64,000 nt of DNA from Nocardia speluncae NBRC 108251 (GCF_001613245.1 NZ_BDBZ01000033.1:116458-180457), one strand, 5' to 3'; numbered from the stretch's first letter, positions 46,721-55,854 are shown. Numbers and translations are program-made. Notes: generated by a model not told the origin, from the letters alone.

Positions 46721-46770
46721 ATGGCGCCGCCTCCGGCGTCGCAGGGTTCGAGGCCCCCCTTGGTCTCGTT
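46721..46770. repeat. Short GC-rich dispersed repeat, copy 1 (panC-panD gap)
   Basis: A 50-base element beginning ATGGCGCCGCCTCCGGCGTC and ending TGGTCTCGTT. It matches 46789-46837 at 43 of 50 aligned positions. Its first part is a near-perfect hairpin (GCGCCGCC-TCC-GGCGTCGC). The 21 bases at 46757-46777 recur exactly at 63805-63825. Confidence 0.8.
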
Positions 46771-46786
46771 CTTCACTCCGCTGTGT

Positions 46787-47719
46787 TTATGGCGCTGCCT
46801 CCGGCAGCGCGGGGTTCGGGGCCCCCTGGGTCTCGTTGGGCTGTACGCCGAGCTGGACGGGGGCATTGTCGATCAGCCGGGTCGTGCCCACCCGGGCCGC
46901 GATCAAGAGGCGGGCGTTGCCTGTCTCCGGGGTCGGCCCCAAGTCCGCGGCGCGGAGTTCCAGGTAGTCCAGGTCGATTTCGGGGGCCGCGGCCAGAACC
47001 GACCGCGCCACATCGAGGACGGCCTGCGGACCAGCTGCTCCGGAACGGGCACCCGCCAGTAGGGCGGCCGACAAAGTGGTCGCGAGTTCGCGCTGGATCG
47101 GGTCGAGGTAGCGGTTGCGCGACGACAGCGCCAGACCGTCGGATTCACGGACCGTCGGGACTGCGACGATCTTCATATCGAAATTCAGATCGCGGACCAT
47201 CTGCCGGATCAACGCCAGCTGCTGATAGTCCTTCTCGCCGAAGAAGGCCTCGTTCGGGCTCACGATCTGCAGTAGTTTCGCCACCACCGTGAGCATCCCG
47301 GCGAAATGAGTCGGCCGAGAGCCGCCCTCCAGCTCGGCGCCGAGCGGACCCGGCTGCACAGTGGTGCGCGGGCCGTCGGGATACATATCCGCGGCACTCG
47401 GGGCGAATACCAGGTCGGCGCCCTCCGCGCGAAGCAGTTCGACATCCGCGTCGAGGGTGCGCGGGTAGCTGTCGAGATCCTCGTTCTCGCCGAACTGCAG
47501 CGGGTTGACGAAGATCGAGACGACCACGACCTGGTTGGTGCGCTTGGCGCGGCGGACCAGTTCCAAATGGCCTTCGTGCAGGGCGCCCATGGTGGGGACG
47601 AGCCCGGCGGTCCGGCCGGAGCGGCGCAGCGCGCGGACGACCTTGCCGAGGACGACCGGGTCGTGCTGCACTGTCAGCTCGCCGACGCGGTAGGCGTCGT
47701 GCAGGGTCCGATCCGTCAT
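46787..47719 (-). CDS. panC: Pantothenate synthetase
   Basis: A 310-residue enzyme joining pantoate and beta-alanine with ATP. Motifs: VPTMGALHEGHLELVRRAK (HIGH-like), IFVNPLQFGENEDLDSYPRT, FFGEKDYQQLALIRQMV and LALSSRNRYLD. The ATG at 47719 follows AGGAGG. The last 16 residues (NETQGAPNPALPEAAP) and the TAA stop are encoded by a copy of the GC-rich dispersed repeat, so the native C-terminus seems replaced. Activity should be kept, as the core is complete. Confidence 0.96.
   Translation of the reverse strand: MTDRTLHDAYRVGELTVQHDPVVLGKVVRALRRSGRTAGLVPTMGALHEGHLELVRRAKRTNQVVVVSIFVNPLQFGENEDLDSYPRTLDADVELLRAEGADLVFAPSAADMYPDGPRTTVQPGPLGAELEGGSRPTHFAGMLTVVAKLLQIVSPNEAFFGEKDYQQLALIRQMVRDLNFDMKIVAVPTVRESDGLALSSRNRYLDPIQRELATTLSAALLAGARSGAAGPQAVLDVARSVLAAAPEIDLDYLELRAADLGPTPETGNARLLIAARVGTTRLIDNAPVQLGVQPNETQGAPNPALPEAAP
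46789..46837. repeat. Short GC-rich dispersed repeat, copy 2 (inside panC)
   Basis: A 49-base copy beginning ATGGCGCTGCCTCCGGCAGC, with a perfect hairpin GCGCTGCC-TCC-GGCAGCGC. It overlaps the 3' end of panC. The copy lies 18 bases from copy 1 in the same orientation. Confidence 0.8.
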
Positions 47720-47768
47720 GCTGCCTCCTTCCAAGCCGGTACGTGCGGTCCACGGCGCAGGTAACGCA

Positions 47769-48716
47769 TCATCGGTGCTCTTCCAGCAGCGCACGAAGTT
47801 CGGCGGGGGCCTGCGCCCGTTCGGCGGTACGCCGCGACATGGCCCGATACCCGGCGGCGATCTGCGGATCGGCCGCGGTCAAGGCGTTGAGATGCGCGGC
47901 GACCGCGGCGGTATCACCGCGGGCAACCGGGCCGGTCAGCGCGGCCTGGCCGCGGCGCAGCGCATTGTCGAGCGCCGCCGAGACCAGCGGCGCGAGCAGC
48001 CGTTCGGGCAGGCCGTTCGGCTGGTCGTCGATGGTCTGCTGGCCGAGCAGCCCCGGCCCGGCGAGCGCGTCGCGCAGCGCCTGCACGGCATCGAGTACCA
48101 GGGTGACCAGATGGTTGCTGCCGTGGGCGAGCGCGGCGTGATAGAGGGTTCGGTGCTCCTCGGCCACCCGAACCGGTTCGCCGCCCATCTCGATCACCAG
48201 CGACTGCGCGATGGCGTAGCCGATCTCGTCCGCGGCGGTGATCCCGAAACATGCATTGGCCAGGCGGGACAGATCTTCGTCGTGGCCGGTGAAGGTCATC
48301 GCTGGATGAATGGCCAGCGGGCGCACGCCGGCTTCCTCCAGCGGGGCCAGGATCGCGATACCGTTCGCGCCCGACGTATGCGCCACGATCGTGCCCGGCC
48401 GCACTGTCCGCGCACTCGCCAGCCCGCGCACCAGCCCGGCCAGCTCGGCGTCCGGGACCGCCAGGATGAGCAGTTCGCAGCGCGCGGCGACCTCCTCGAC
48501 CGGGAGGATCCGGGATTCGGGCAGCCGGGTACGCGCCCGCCGCACCGAGGCATCGGAGATGGCAGCGACGCCGAACACCACATGTCCGGCGCGTTCGAGC
48601 GCGGCGCCGAGTGTGGATCCCACGCGCCCCGCCGAAACGATTCCTACCGTCAGGCGTGCGGGCGCCGGATCACCACTCGCGGCCGGATTGCCAGGAGTCA
48701 CGCGTGGCGAGGTCAA
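47769..48716 (-). CDS. Rossmann-fold protein with DUF2520 (Rv3603c-like)
   Basis: A protein of about 315 residues with an N-terminal NAD(P)-type Rossmann fold (LTVGIVSAGRVGSTLGAALERAGH, ELLILAVPDAELA) and a C-terminal helical DUF2520 domain (MTFTGHDEDLSRLANACFGI, LYHAALAHGSNHLVTLV). It resembles ketopantoate-reductase-like dehydrogenases, and its place directly upstream of panC hints at pantoate metabolism; the reaction is not proven. The start is a TTG at 48716 with AGAGGA five bases upstream; a GTG at 48701 is an alternative. Confidence 0.85.
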   Translation of the reverse strand: MTSPRVTPGNPAASGDPAPARLTVGIVSAGRVGSTLGAALERAGHVVFGVAAISDASVRRARTRLPESRILPVEEVAARCELLILAVPDAELAGLVRGLASARTVRPGTIVAHTSGANGIAILAPLEEAGVRPLAIHPAMTFTGHDEDLSRLANACFGITAADEIGYAIAQSLVIEMGGEPVRVAEEHRTLYHAALAHGSNHLVTLVLDAVQALRDALAGPGLLGQQTIDDQPNGLPERLLAPLVSAALDNALRRGQAALTGPVARGDTAAVAAHLNALTAADPQIAAGYRAMSRRTAERAQAPAELRALLEEHR

Positions 48717-48833
48717 CAGTGTCCTCTCGAAAAGTCGTTCCAGTCCCGCACAGCGGGTACCAGACGTTACGCATCGAGGATAGGACTCACGTCCGCCGAT
48801 GCGCCATGGGCGCACCGGGTGATCTGCCGCACT

Positions 48834-49955
48834 TCAGGAGCTGCGCTGCTCCTCCTCTCGGCGCAGGTTCGCCATGATCTCGGCCACCGACAACCGGCGC
48901 GAACCGGCCGGTTCGGCTTGGGCACGGCGGCGGCGCGAATTGACCGAGCGCGGGGACAGCTTGCCCGGGGCCCGGGTGTTCTCCCGGACCTTCGCCGGAG
49001 CCGGTGTCTCGGACGGTTCGGACAAGGCGGCCGCCGGGCGACGCGGTGCGGGCGGACCGTGAACGGGCTCGGGCGGCCGCGGCGGGCCCTGTACGAATTC
49101 GGCGGGGTGCGGCGGCCCGTGACGCTCGGCACCGCCGGGCCCATCCGGGGCGTCGTGGACCTCGGTGAACGCATCAGCCCAGCTCGGCGCCGCGAGCTCC
49201 GACTCTGCCCCGCCCGGCGCCGGTTCGTCGTCGATGCGCACGATCGCCGTTTCGGCCGTGATGGGGGCATCGTCGGGGCCGGCGAACCGGGGCCGACCGG
49301 GATGATCACTTTCGTAGACGGGAGTGACGGTGTTGCGTTCCCCGATGCCGGCGCCCGAATCCGCCACCTCGTCTTCGGGATCGACCCAGCTGTCCGCCGC
49401 ATGCGACCAGCTCGCCGCGGCGTTGGCCCAGGCGTCGACCGCGTGCCGCTCACCGTCCTCGGTCGGCGGCCAAGCCGCCGCGAAACCGGCCCGGTCCGGC
49501 GCGCCGGACAATTCCTGGATACGGAAGGACGCAGCCCGCAGCGCGGGACGCTCCGGCGGGAGCTCACCGTCGAAGAGCCGTTCGAGCTGTCGGCGCAGCA
49601 CCGCGAGCTCGGCCCGCAGCGCGGACATCTCGGTCGCGTCGGCACCCACCGCCGAGCGCACCCGGGCCTCGATCCCGAGATCGTGTTCGCGGCGCGCGCT
49701 GATCTCCCGCTCCAGTTCCCGTTCATAGGCGCCACGTAGATCCCGAACCTTGGCTTGATACCGGCTCACCGCCCACGCCCCCAGTACCGCCGCCCACAAC
49801 GCGGCCACCAGCCCCACGCGGATGAGCTGCACGCTATCGCTGAGCACCAGGAAAACACTGGCCACCACCCCGAGCAGCACCGAGCCGCCGAGGAACAACT
49901 TGCCCACATCTTCCCGGCTGCGCACGGAAGAACTACTGCGGGACGGTGACACCAT
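48834..49955 (-). CDS. Coiled-coil membrane protein of unknown function
   Basis: A 373-residue protein with two N-terminal membrane segments (about residues 20-38 and 43-62), a charged coiled coil (about 63-130: REISARREHDLG, LRAELAVLRRQLERLFDGEL) and a long acidic, Pro-rich, probably disordered tail ending in a conserved-looking RRLSVAEIMANLRREEEQ. Position upstream of the Rv3603c-like gene corresponds to the conserved membrane protein region of the mycobacterial fol-pan cluster. Function unknown. Confidence 0.75.
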   Translation of the reverse strand: MVSPSRSSSSVRSREDVGKLFLGGSVLLGVVASVFLVLSDSVQLIRVGLVAALWAAVLGAWAVSRYQAKVRDLRGAYERELEREISARREHDLGIEARVRSAVGADATEMSALRAELAVLRRQLERLFDGELPPERPALRAASFRIQELSGAPDRAGFAAAWPPTEDGERHAVDAWANAAASWSHAADSWVDPEDEVADSGAGIGERNTVTPVYESDHPGRPRFAGPDDAPITAETAIVRIDDEPAPGGAESELAAPSWADAFTEVHDAPDGPGGAERHGPPHPAEFVQGPPRPPEPVHGPPAPRRPAAALSEPSETPAPAKVRENTRAPGKLSPRSVNSRRRRAQAEPAGSRRLSVAEIMANLRREEEQRSS

Positions 49956-50024
49956 GCCCGCAAGAGTAATCGTGAAAGTCGGACGCGCCCAGGTCAGAAT
50001 GGGCGTGATCCATCACGAAGAGGT

Positions 50025-50558
50025 CTAGGATGGCGCGGGTTCGTCGCTGGGGTCGTCCGGGGCCCGGCAGCAGTGTTCGAGCCACAGTGCCGCAACGGCC
50101 AGCGCGATACCCGCGCCGCAGCCGATGAGGACGCCCGGATAGTCCGCGTCGGCGGCCCGCAGATCTCCGCGCTGCGGGAAAATCCAGAGCAAGAATCCCA
50201 GCCAGACCCCGGCCACCAGCGAACCTACCTGCGCAGACGCCTTCGCCAGCGCCAACGCCCGGGCCACCGTGATCGGATGCAGCTGGCGCCGGTCGGCACC
50301 GATCTGGCTGTTGCTCACCCGGGCACGGATATAGAACCCGAGCACCGCCTCGAGCGCGGCCACCGGGTACAGCGAGGCCCCCGCAATCGTGGAGATCGGC
50401 GGGAAACTCCCGTAGGCGAGCCGGGTGGCCACCCAGGCGATAACGGCTGCGATCGCAATATTGGCCAGCAACTCCCGGATTCGGGTGGGTTTCAGCCTCA
50501 TATCGCCGTCGTCCCCACCGTTTCCGTGGGTGTTCTTATCGCTGCCCCCGAAGGTCAT
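50025..50558 (-). CDS. DUF3180 membrane protein (Rv3605c-like)
   Basis: A 177-residue protein with four membrane segments, fitting DUF3180: MRLKPTRIRELLANIAIAAVIAW, YGSFPPISTIAGASLYPVAALEA and IRARVSN, HPITVARALALAKASAQVGSLVAG. The ATG at 50558 overlaps the folK stop (ATGA); an ATG 19 codons later precedes the family core. Function is unknown, but this gene accompanies folK in many actinobacteria. Confidence 0.88.
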   Translation of the reverse strand: MTFGGSDKNTHGNGGDDGDMRLKPTRIRELLANIAIAAVIAWVATRLAYGSFPPISTIAGASLYPVAALEAVLGFYIRARVSNSQIGADRRQLHPITVARALALAKASAQVGSLVAGVWLGFLLWIFPQRGDLRAADADYPGVLIGCGAGIALAVAALWLEHCCRAPDDPSDEPAPS

Positions 50559-51100
50559 GGTGCCGCTCCTGCGGCGGGGATGAGGGTGAGGTCGGTGTGG
50601 CGAACCCCCGCGACCTCGCCCGCGTCCAGCTTCGACAACAGATCCCGCACCGAGTATCCGGTGCCCGCGATGTCCAGAACGGCCTCGGGCTCCACGTCCA
50701 GCCACGGAACCATGACGAAGGCGCGTTCATGGGCGCGGGGATGTGGCAGGGTGAGGCCGGGGTCGATACTGCGGCAGGGTCGCCACTCCCCGGCGACAGG
50801 TTCGGCGCAGGTGACGATGTCCACGTCGAGGGTGCGGGCACCCCAGCGCACCGTCCGTTCCCGGCCGGCGGCCTGTTCGAGCCGTTGCCCGTGCGCGAGC
50901 CAGGCACGGCAGTCGTATGCCGGGTCGTCGACGACCAGTACGGCGTTGAGGAAATCGTCCTGGTCGACACCACCCCACGGGGCGGTGCGGTACACCGGGG
51001 AGACAGCGCGGACCCGCGCGCCGAATCCGGCGACGACACCGCGCAACAGCGCGAGCCGATCCCCCATATTCGAACCGATGGACAGCACCGCGCGCGTCAT
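50555..51100 (-). CDS. folK: 2-amino-4-hydroxy-6-hydroxymethyldihydropteridine pyrophosphokinase
   Basis: A 181-residue HPPK, transferring pyrophosphate to the pterin alcohol in folate synthesis. Motifs: AVLSIGSNMGDRLALLR, VYRTAPWGGVDQDDFLNAV, RERTVRWGARTLDVDIVTC and DPGLTLPHPRAHERAFVMVP. The ATG at 51100 overlaps the folB stop (ATGA). Confidence 0.96.
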   Translation of the reverse strand: MTRAVLSIGSNMGDRLALLRGVVAGFGARVRAVSPVYRTAPWGGVDQDDFLNAVLVVDDPAYDCRAWLAHGQRLEQAAGRERTVRWGARTLDVDIVTCAEPVAGEWRPCRSIDPGLTLPHPRAHERAFVMVPWLDVEPEAVLDIAGTGYSVRDLLSKLDAGEVAGVRHTDLTLIPAAGAAP

Positions 51101-51483
51101 TCGGACCCCTGCTCCCGGCGGCCCGCGGTTACCACGCGGACATCGGCGAAACTGTGCGGGATGGGCGCGCTCGGTTTGTGCAGTACCACCTCGACATCGG
51201 CAACACCGGGAACAGCGCGCACCCGGCCGGCGATTTCGGCGGCCACGGTCTCGATGAGATTGCGCGGGGGCCCCTGCACAATCGTCACGGCAAGATCCGC
51301 GAGCGCGCCGTAGTCCACGGTTCGGGTGAGATCGTCGGTGGCCGCCGCCGCGGAGATATCGGTCCAGACAGTGAGGTCGACGACGAACTCCTGCCCGTCC
51401 CGGCGTTCGTGCTCGAAAACCCCGTGGTAGCCGAAAACCCGCAGGCCACGGAGTTCGATCCGGTCCCCGGTGCCCGCGCTCAA
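51097..51483 (-). CDS. folB: Dihydroneopterin aldolase
   Basis: A 128-residue aldolase acting between FolE and FolK products. Motifs: IELRGLRVFGYHGVFEHERRDGQEFVVDL and TVDYGALADLAVTIVQGPPRNLIETVAAEIA with the catalytic Glu. The start is a TTG at 51483 that overlaps the folP stop (TTGA), a non-standard start supported by family length and the coupling seen throughout this operon. Confidence 0.94.
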   Translation of the reverse strand: MSAGTGDRIELRGLRVFGYHGVFEHERRDGQEFVVDLTVWTDISAAAATDDLTRTVDYGALADLAVTIVQGPPRNLIETVAAEIAGRVRAVPGVADVEVVLHKPSAPIPHSFADVRVVTAGRREQGSE

Positions 51484-52385
51484 CGCGCGCCTCCCATCGC
51501 ACCGCGCCAAGCGTCGGCTACCGCGATCGCATCCTGCGAACCGCGCACATCGTGCACCCGGACCCCCCATGCGCCGTGCCAGGCCGCCAGCGCCGAAATC
51601 GTGGCGGTGGCGGTTTCCCGCCCGGCGGGCGGGCGCGGATCGTCGTTATCGGCCAGCAGCGTACCCAGGAAGCGTTTCCGCGAGGCCCCGATCAGTACCG
51701 GGAAGCCATCGGCGACGAAATGGTCCAGCGCGCCCAGTAGCGCCCAGTTGTGTTCGGCGTTCTTGGCGAAACCCAGGCCCGGGTCGAGAATGATGCGGGC
51801 CGGATCCACCCCCGAAGCAATCGCGTGCCGCACCTGATCCCCGAGTTCCGTCCGTACTTCGGCCACGACATCGTCGTAGTGGTCGGCCGGGCCGGTGTGC
51901 CGGTAATCGGCTGCCGACCGCCAGTGCATGAGAATCCACGGAATATCGGCGGCGGCGACCACCGCGGCCATCGCCTGGTCGGCGCGGCCGCCCGAGACAT
52001 CGTTGATCACCGATACTCCCGCCGCGATGGCCGCTTCCGCGACCGCGGCGCGCATCGTGTCGACGCTGGTGGGTACGCCGGCCGCGACCAGCCCGGCGAT
52101 CACCGGGACCACCCGTTCGACCTCGGTTCCCGGGTCGATCCGCACCGCGCCCGGCCGGGTGGATTCCCCGCCCACGTCGATGATGTCGGCGCCCGACTCG
52201 AAGAGCCGGACCCCGTGTTCGACGGCCCGGTCCGGGTCCAGATAGCGCCCACCGTCGGAGAACGAATCACTGGTGACGTTCACGATGCCCATCACCACAC
52301 AGGACCGGCCCGGCCGCGGTTGTACACCCGGCCGGGGCACCACCCCGGCCAGGGTGGGGGCGGCGGCGGAACGCTGACCGCTCAC
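51480..52385 (-). CDS. folP: Dihydropteroate synthase
   Basis: A 301-residue TIM-barrel enzyme joining the pterin pyrophosphate to p-aminobenzoate; the target of sulfonamides. Motifs: VMGIVNVTSDSFSDGGRYLD, GADIIDVGGESTRPGA, VINDVSGGRAD and LIGASRKRFLG. The GTG at 52385 overlaps the folE stop (GTGA). The first 25 residues are a Pro/Arg-rich extension. Confidence 0.97.
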   Translation of the reverse strand: MSGQRSAAAPTLAGVVPRPGVQPRPGRSCVVMGIVNVTSDSFSDGGRYLDPDRAVEHGVRLFESGADIIDVGGESTRPGAVRIDPGTEVERVVPVIAGLVAAGVPTSVDTMRAAVAEAAIAAGVSVINDVSGGRADQAMAAVVAAADIPWILMHWRSAADYRHTGPADHYDDVVAEVRTELGDQVRHAIASGVDPARIILDPGLGFAKNAEHNWALLGALDHFVADGFPVLIGASRKRFLGTLLADNDDPRPPAGRETATATISALAAWHGAWGVRVHDVRGSQDAIAVADAWRGAMGGAR

Positions 52386-53053
52386 TTGCGCAGAATCAAA
52401 TCGAGGGCCTCCGAGCGCGAGGCCGAATTGGTCTGCAACAGTCCGCGGACCGCGGAGGTGGTGGTGCTGGCGCCGGGCTTACGGATACCGCGCATGGCCA
52501 TGCACAGATGTTCGGCCTCGACCACCACGATCGCGCCGCGCGGATCCAGCTTGCGCATCATCGCGTCCGCGATCTGACTGGTCAGCCGTTCCTGCACCTG
52601 AGGACGCTTGGCGTACAGGTCGACCAGTCGGGCGAGTTTCGACAATCCCGTCACCCGGCCGTGCGGGCCGGGGATATAACCGACGTGCGCGACGCCGTGG
52701 AACGACACCAGATGGTGTTCGCACGTCGAGTACATCGGGATATCGCGAACCAGCACCAGCTCCTGATGCTCTTCGTCGAAGGTGGTGTTCAGTACCGCGT
52801 CGGGCTCGACGTACAGCCCGGCAAACATCTCCCGGTACGCCCGCGCGACCCGCGCGGGCGTATCCAGCAGCCCGGGCCTGTCGGGGTTCTCGCCCACCGC
52901 GAGCAGCAACTCCCGTACCGCGGCCTCGGCGCGCTGCTGGTCGAACGGCTTTCCGGTGTGCCGGGCGATCAGCTCCGGCGCCGGGCCGCCGGTCTCACCC
53001 AGTTCGGCGGGGATACCGGTCGTATGGCCGTTGGTCTGCTGATTGGCCGACAT
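52382..53053 (-). CDS. folE: GTP cyclohydrolase I
   Basis: A 223-residue enzyme opening the folate pathway from GTP. Motifs: GLLDTPARVARAYREMFAGL, PMYSTCEHHLVSFHGVAHVGYIP (zinc Cys and His), LSKLARLVDLYAKRPQVQERLT and HLCMAMRGIRKP (second zinc Cys). The ATG at 53053 follows GGAGG. It heads the fol run; ftsH lies 75 bases upstream. Confidence 0.97.
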   Translation of the reverse strand: MSANQQTNGHTTGIPAELGETGGPAPELIARHTGKPFDQQRAEAAVRELLLAVGENPDRPGLLDTPARVARAYREMFAGLYVEPDAVLNTTFDEEHQELVLVRDIPMYSTCEHHLVSFHGVAHVGYIPGPHGRVTGLSKLARLVDLYAKRPQVQERLTSQIADAMMRKLDPRGAIVVVEAEHLCMAMRGIRKPGASTTTSAVRGLLQTNSASRSEALDLILRK

Positions 53054-53128
53054 TCGAGGACACCTCCACAATCCGGGCGCGGCAGTAATGACCGGGCGCC
53101 GTCGGGTCCGAGCGTAATCGGCGCCTGA

Positions 53129-55525
53129 CTACTGCCGGCCGTTCGGGCTGTCCCAGGAGTGCGGGCCGCCACGACCGGGCTCCTCACCGGAACCGTAACC
53201 GGGGTCGCCCTGGCCACGGTCGTACGGCGGGGTAGCGCCTTCGCCGCGGGGTTCACCCGAGTTCGGGTCCGACTGCGCATTGCGCGGTTGCTCGGGAGCG
53301 GGGCCGCCGTAACCGCGGTCCGCGGGCGGCGACTGCTGCTGTTCCCGCGGCGGCCAGCCCGGGGCCGACCAGCCCGCGGGCGCACCGTAATCCGGACGCG
53401 ATCCCTGCGTGGCGCCCCGCGGATACGCAGGGGCGGGCGGCTGCGGAGCGGGGTAGCCGGCCGGCGGCTGCCCGTATCCGGGCTTGGCGAGGGGTACACC
53501 CGGGTATCCGGCGGGCTGCGGGAGGCTACCGGCTGCTGCGGGATCGCCGGGGGCGATGCCGGCGGGTACCTTCGGCTCCGGCGGCCAGGGCTCACCACGT
53601 TCGACAGCGAGTTCACCCGGTGTCTTCACCGGTGGCTTGTCCGACGGCACCCGATCACCGAAATCGTTGAACGCGGTGATACGCGGCCGCTTCTGCACCG
53701 CGCTCAGGATGATTTCCAGGTCCTTGCGGTGCAGGGTTTCGCGCTCCAGCAGCGCGGTGGCCAGCTCGTCGAGTACATCGCGGTATTCGCTGAGGATCGA
53801 CCAGGCTTCGGTATGCGCGGCCTCGATGAGGTTGCGGACCTCCTCGTCGATCGCGCCCGCGACCTCGTGCGAATAGTCCGAGGCGGTGCCCATGGACCGG
53901 CCGAGGAACGGGTCGCCCTGCTCTTGGCCGTAGCGGACGGCGCCCAGGCGGGCGCTCATCCCGTATTCGGTCACCATCGCCCGCGAGATCTTGGTGGCCT
54001 GATCGATATCGGAGGACGCGCCCGTGGTGGGCTCGTGGAACACCAGTTCCTCGGCCGCGCGACCGCCCATGGCCATGACCAGCCGGGCGATCATCTCGGA
54101 ACGGGTCATCAGGCCCTTGTCGTCCTCGGGCACGGTCATCGCGTGGCCACCGGTGCGGCCACGGGCCAGGATCGTCACCTTGTAGACGGGCTCGATATCG
54201 GGCATGGCCCATGCCGCCAGGGCGTGACCGCCTTCGTGGTAGGCGGTGATCTTCTTCTCGTGTTCGCTGATGATCCGGCTCTTGCGGCGTGGGCCGCCGA
54301 TCACCCTGTCCACCGACTCCTCGAGCGCGTCGCCGGTGATCGTGGCGCCGTTCTCCCGGGCGGTGAGCAGCGCGGCTTCGTTGATGACATTCGCGAGATC
54401 GGCACCGGACATGCCGACGGTGCGCTTGGCCAGGCCGTCGAGATCGGCATCCGGCGCAATCGGCTTCCCCTGCGAATGCACCCGCAGGATCGACCGGCGC
54501 CCGGCCAGGTCGGGGTTGCTGACCGGGATCTGCCGGTCGAACCGGCCTGGGCGCAGCAACGCGGGATCGAGGATATCGGGGCGGTTGGTGGCGGCGATCA
54601 GGATGACACCGGTGCGGTCGCCGAAACCGTCCATCTCCACCAGCAGCTGGTTGAGGGTCTGTTCGCGTTCGTCGTGCCCGCCGCCGAGCCCGGCGCCGCG
54701 CTGGCGGCCGACCGCGTCGATCTCGTCGACGAAGATGATGCAGGGGCTGTTCTGTTTGGCCTGTTCGAACAGGTCACGTACGCGGGACGCGCCGACACCG
54801 ACGAACATCTCCACGAAATCCGAGCCGGAAATGGTGAAGAAGGGGACCCCGGCCTCACCCGCGACGGCCCGCGCGAGCAGCGTCTTGCCGGTACCGGGCG
54901 GACCGTAGAGCAGTACGCCCTTCGGGATCTTCGCGCCCAGCGCCTGGTAGCGCACGGGGCTCTGCAGGAAGTCCTTGATCTCGTAGAGCTCCTCGACCGC
55001 TTCGTCGGCGCCGGCGACATCGGCGAACGTGGTCTTGGGCATATCCTTGGACAGTTGTTTGGCCTTGGATTTACCGAAGCCCATCATGCCGCCACGGCCG
55101 CCGCCCTGCATTCGCGACATCACGAAGATGAACAGGCCGAGCAGGATCACCATCGGCAGGACGAACAGCAGGATCTGGGTGAGCCAGCTCTCCTGTTTGA
55201 CGACCGTGTTGTACGGCGCGCCGGAGTTCTGTACGGCCTGGAAGATCTGCGACGAGGTATCGCTACCGCCGGGATATTTGGCGATGATCTGGTTCTGGCC
55301 TTCGGTGGCGTCGTTACCGTTCTTCAGCTCGATCCGCAGCTGCTGCTCGCGATCATCGATCTGGACGTTGGCGACGTTCTCCTTGTCGTTCAGCTGCTGG
55401 AGCGCCACCGACGTATCGACGCTCTGCCAGCCGCGGGTGTCGTTGCCGAAGTAACTGAACAGATAGATCACGAGCAGAATGCCCGCGATTATCGCCAGGG
55501 TGCGAAACACTGTCTTGCGGTTCAT
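53129..55525 (-). CDS. ftsH: Cell-division membrane protease FtsH
   Basis: A 798-residue membrane AAA+ zinc metalloprotease. Two membrane helices (about residues 7-25 and 115-135) flank an external domain; the AAA domain has GPPGTGKTLLARAVAGEAG and IFVDEIDAVGRQR, the second region of homology ATNRPDILDPALLRPGRFDRQ, and the protease site HEGGHALAAW (HEXXH). The last about 150 residues are a Pro/Gly/Tyr/Gln-rich disordered tail, longer than in E. coli. FtsH degrades damaged membrane and short-lived proteins. It is the head gene before folE, as in mycobacteria. Confidence 0.98.
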   Translation of the reverse strand: MNRKTVFRTLAIIAGILLVIYLFSYFGNDTRGWQSVDTSVALQQLNDKENVANVQIDDREQQLRIELKNGNDATEGQNQIIAKYPGGSDTSSQIFQAVQNSGAPYNTVVKQESWLTQILLFVLPMVILLGLFIFVMSRMQGGGRGGMMGFGKSKAKQLSKDMPKTTFADVAGADEAVEELYEIKDFLQSPVRYQALGAKIPKGVLLYGPPGTGKTLLARAVAGEAGVPFFTISGSDFVEMFVGVGASRVRDLFEQAKQNSPCIIFVDEIDAVGRQRGAGLGGGHDEREQTLNQLLVEMDGFGDRTGVILIAATNRPDILDPALLRPGRFDRQIPVSNPDLAGRRSILRVHSQGKPIAPDADLDGLAKRTVGMSGADLANVINEAALLTARENGATITGDALEESVDRVIGGPRRKSRIISEHEKKITAYHEGGHALAAWAMPDIEPVYKVTILARGRTGGHAMTVPEDDKGLMTRSEMIARLVMAMGGRAAEELVFHEPTTGASSDIDQATKISRAMVTEYGMSARLGAVRYGQEQGDPFLGRSMGTASDYSHEVAGAIDEEVRNLIEAAHTEAWSILSEYRDVLDELATALLERETLHRKDLEIILSAVQKRPRITAFNDFGDRVPSDKPPVKTPGELAVERGEPWPPEPKVPAGIAPGDPAAAGSLPQPAGYPGVPLAKPGYGQPPAGYPAPQPPAPAYPRGATQGSRPDYGAPAGWSAPGWPPREQQQSPPADRGYGGPAPEQPRNAQSDPNSGEPRGEGATPPYDRGQGDPGYGSGEEPGRGGPHSWDSPNGRQ

Positions 55526-55854
55526 AGAGCGTCGGCCGGGCGGCCAGTCCTTTCAGGCGTCTCCGCGTTTTGCCTAGCGATGCGTCGGTCTCGAGCGGCG
55601 CAACCCACATCCGTGCACCGCCCGGTGGGCGGATTCGGATGCGGACATGCCACGTTACCGCGTACGGTCTACTCGATACATCGCGCTTCCTGACTTATCG
55701 CAAGCGAGGAGTTCGGCTGGTGATGCAGTTCAACAGGTAAACGGCCGGAAAACCACGGTGGTTCCCGGCGTCGTGGTCTGTGATATCTCGTAGTGATCAC
55801 AATCATGGCACGCCCGACCGATGATGATCGACGTACGACCCGAGCGCAGGGGGT
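55526..55854. other. Divergent ftsH / PH-like gene intergenic region
   Basis: These 329 bases hold promoters for ftsH (leftward) and the next gene (rightward) but no supported gene. The main structure is the hairpin at 55744-55769. An AT-richer stretch with GTGATCAC (55793-55800) precedes the 55855 gene. In mycobacteria hpt and tilS are found not far upstream of ftsH; here they are displaced by about 6.6 kb. Confidence 0.5.
55744..55769. promoter_or_regulatory. Hairpin or operator upstream of the PH-like gene
   Basis: GCCGG and CCGGC flank a perfect core AACCAC-G-GTGGTT (55751-55763), giving an almost continuous 12-base inverted repeat with one bulge. It could be an operator for the gene at 55855 or a terminator. 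Confidence 0.45.

Noticed and set aside
53159..55693. An 844-codon open frame opposite ftsH
   Set aside because: It mirrors the high-GC codon pattern of ftsH, has Arg/Gly-rich low-complexity sequence, and matches no family; ftsH is certain.
55779..55801. TGTGA...TCACA upstream of the gene at 55855
   Set aside because: The half-sites are 13 bases apart, not six, so it does not fit a CRP site.
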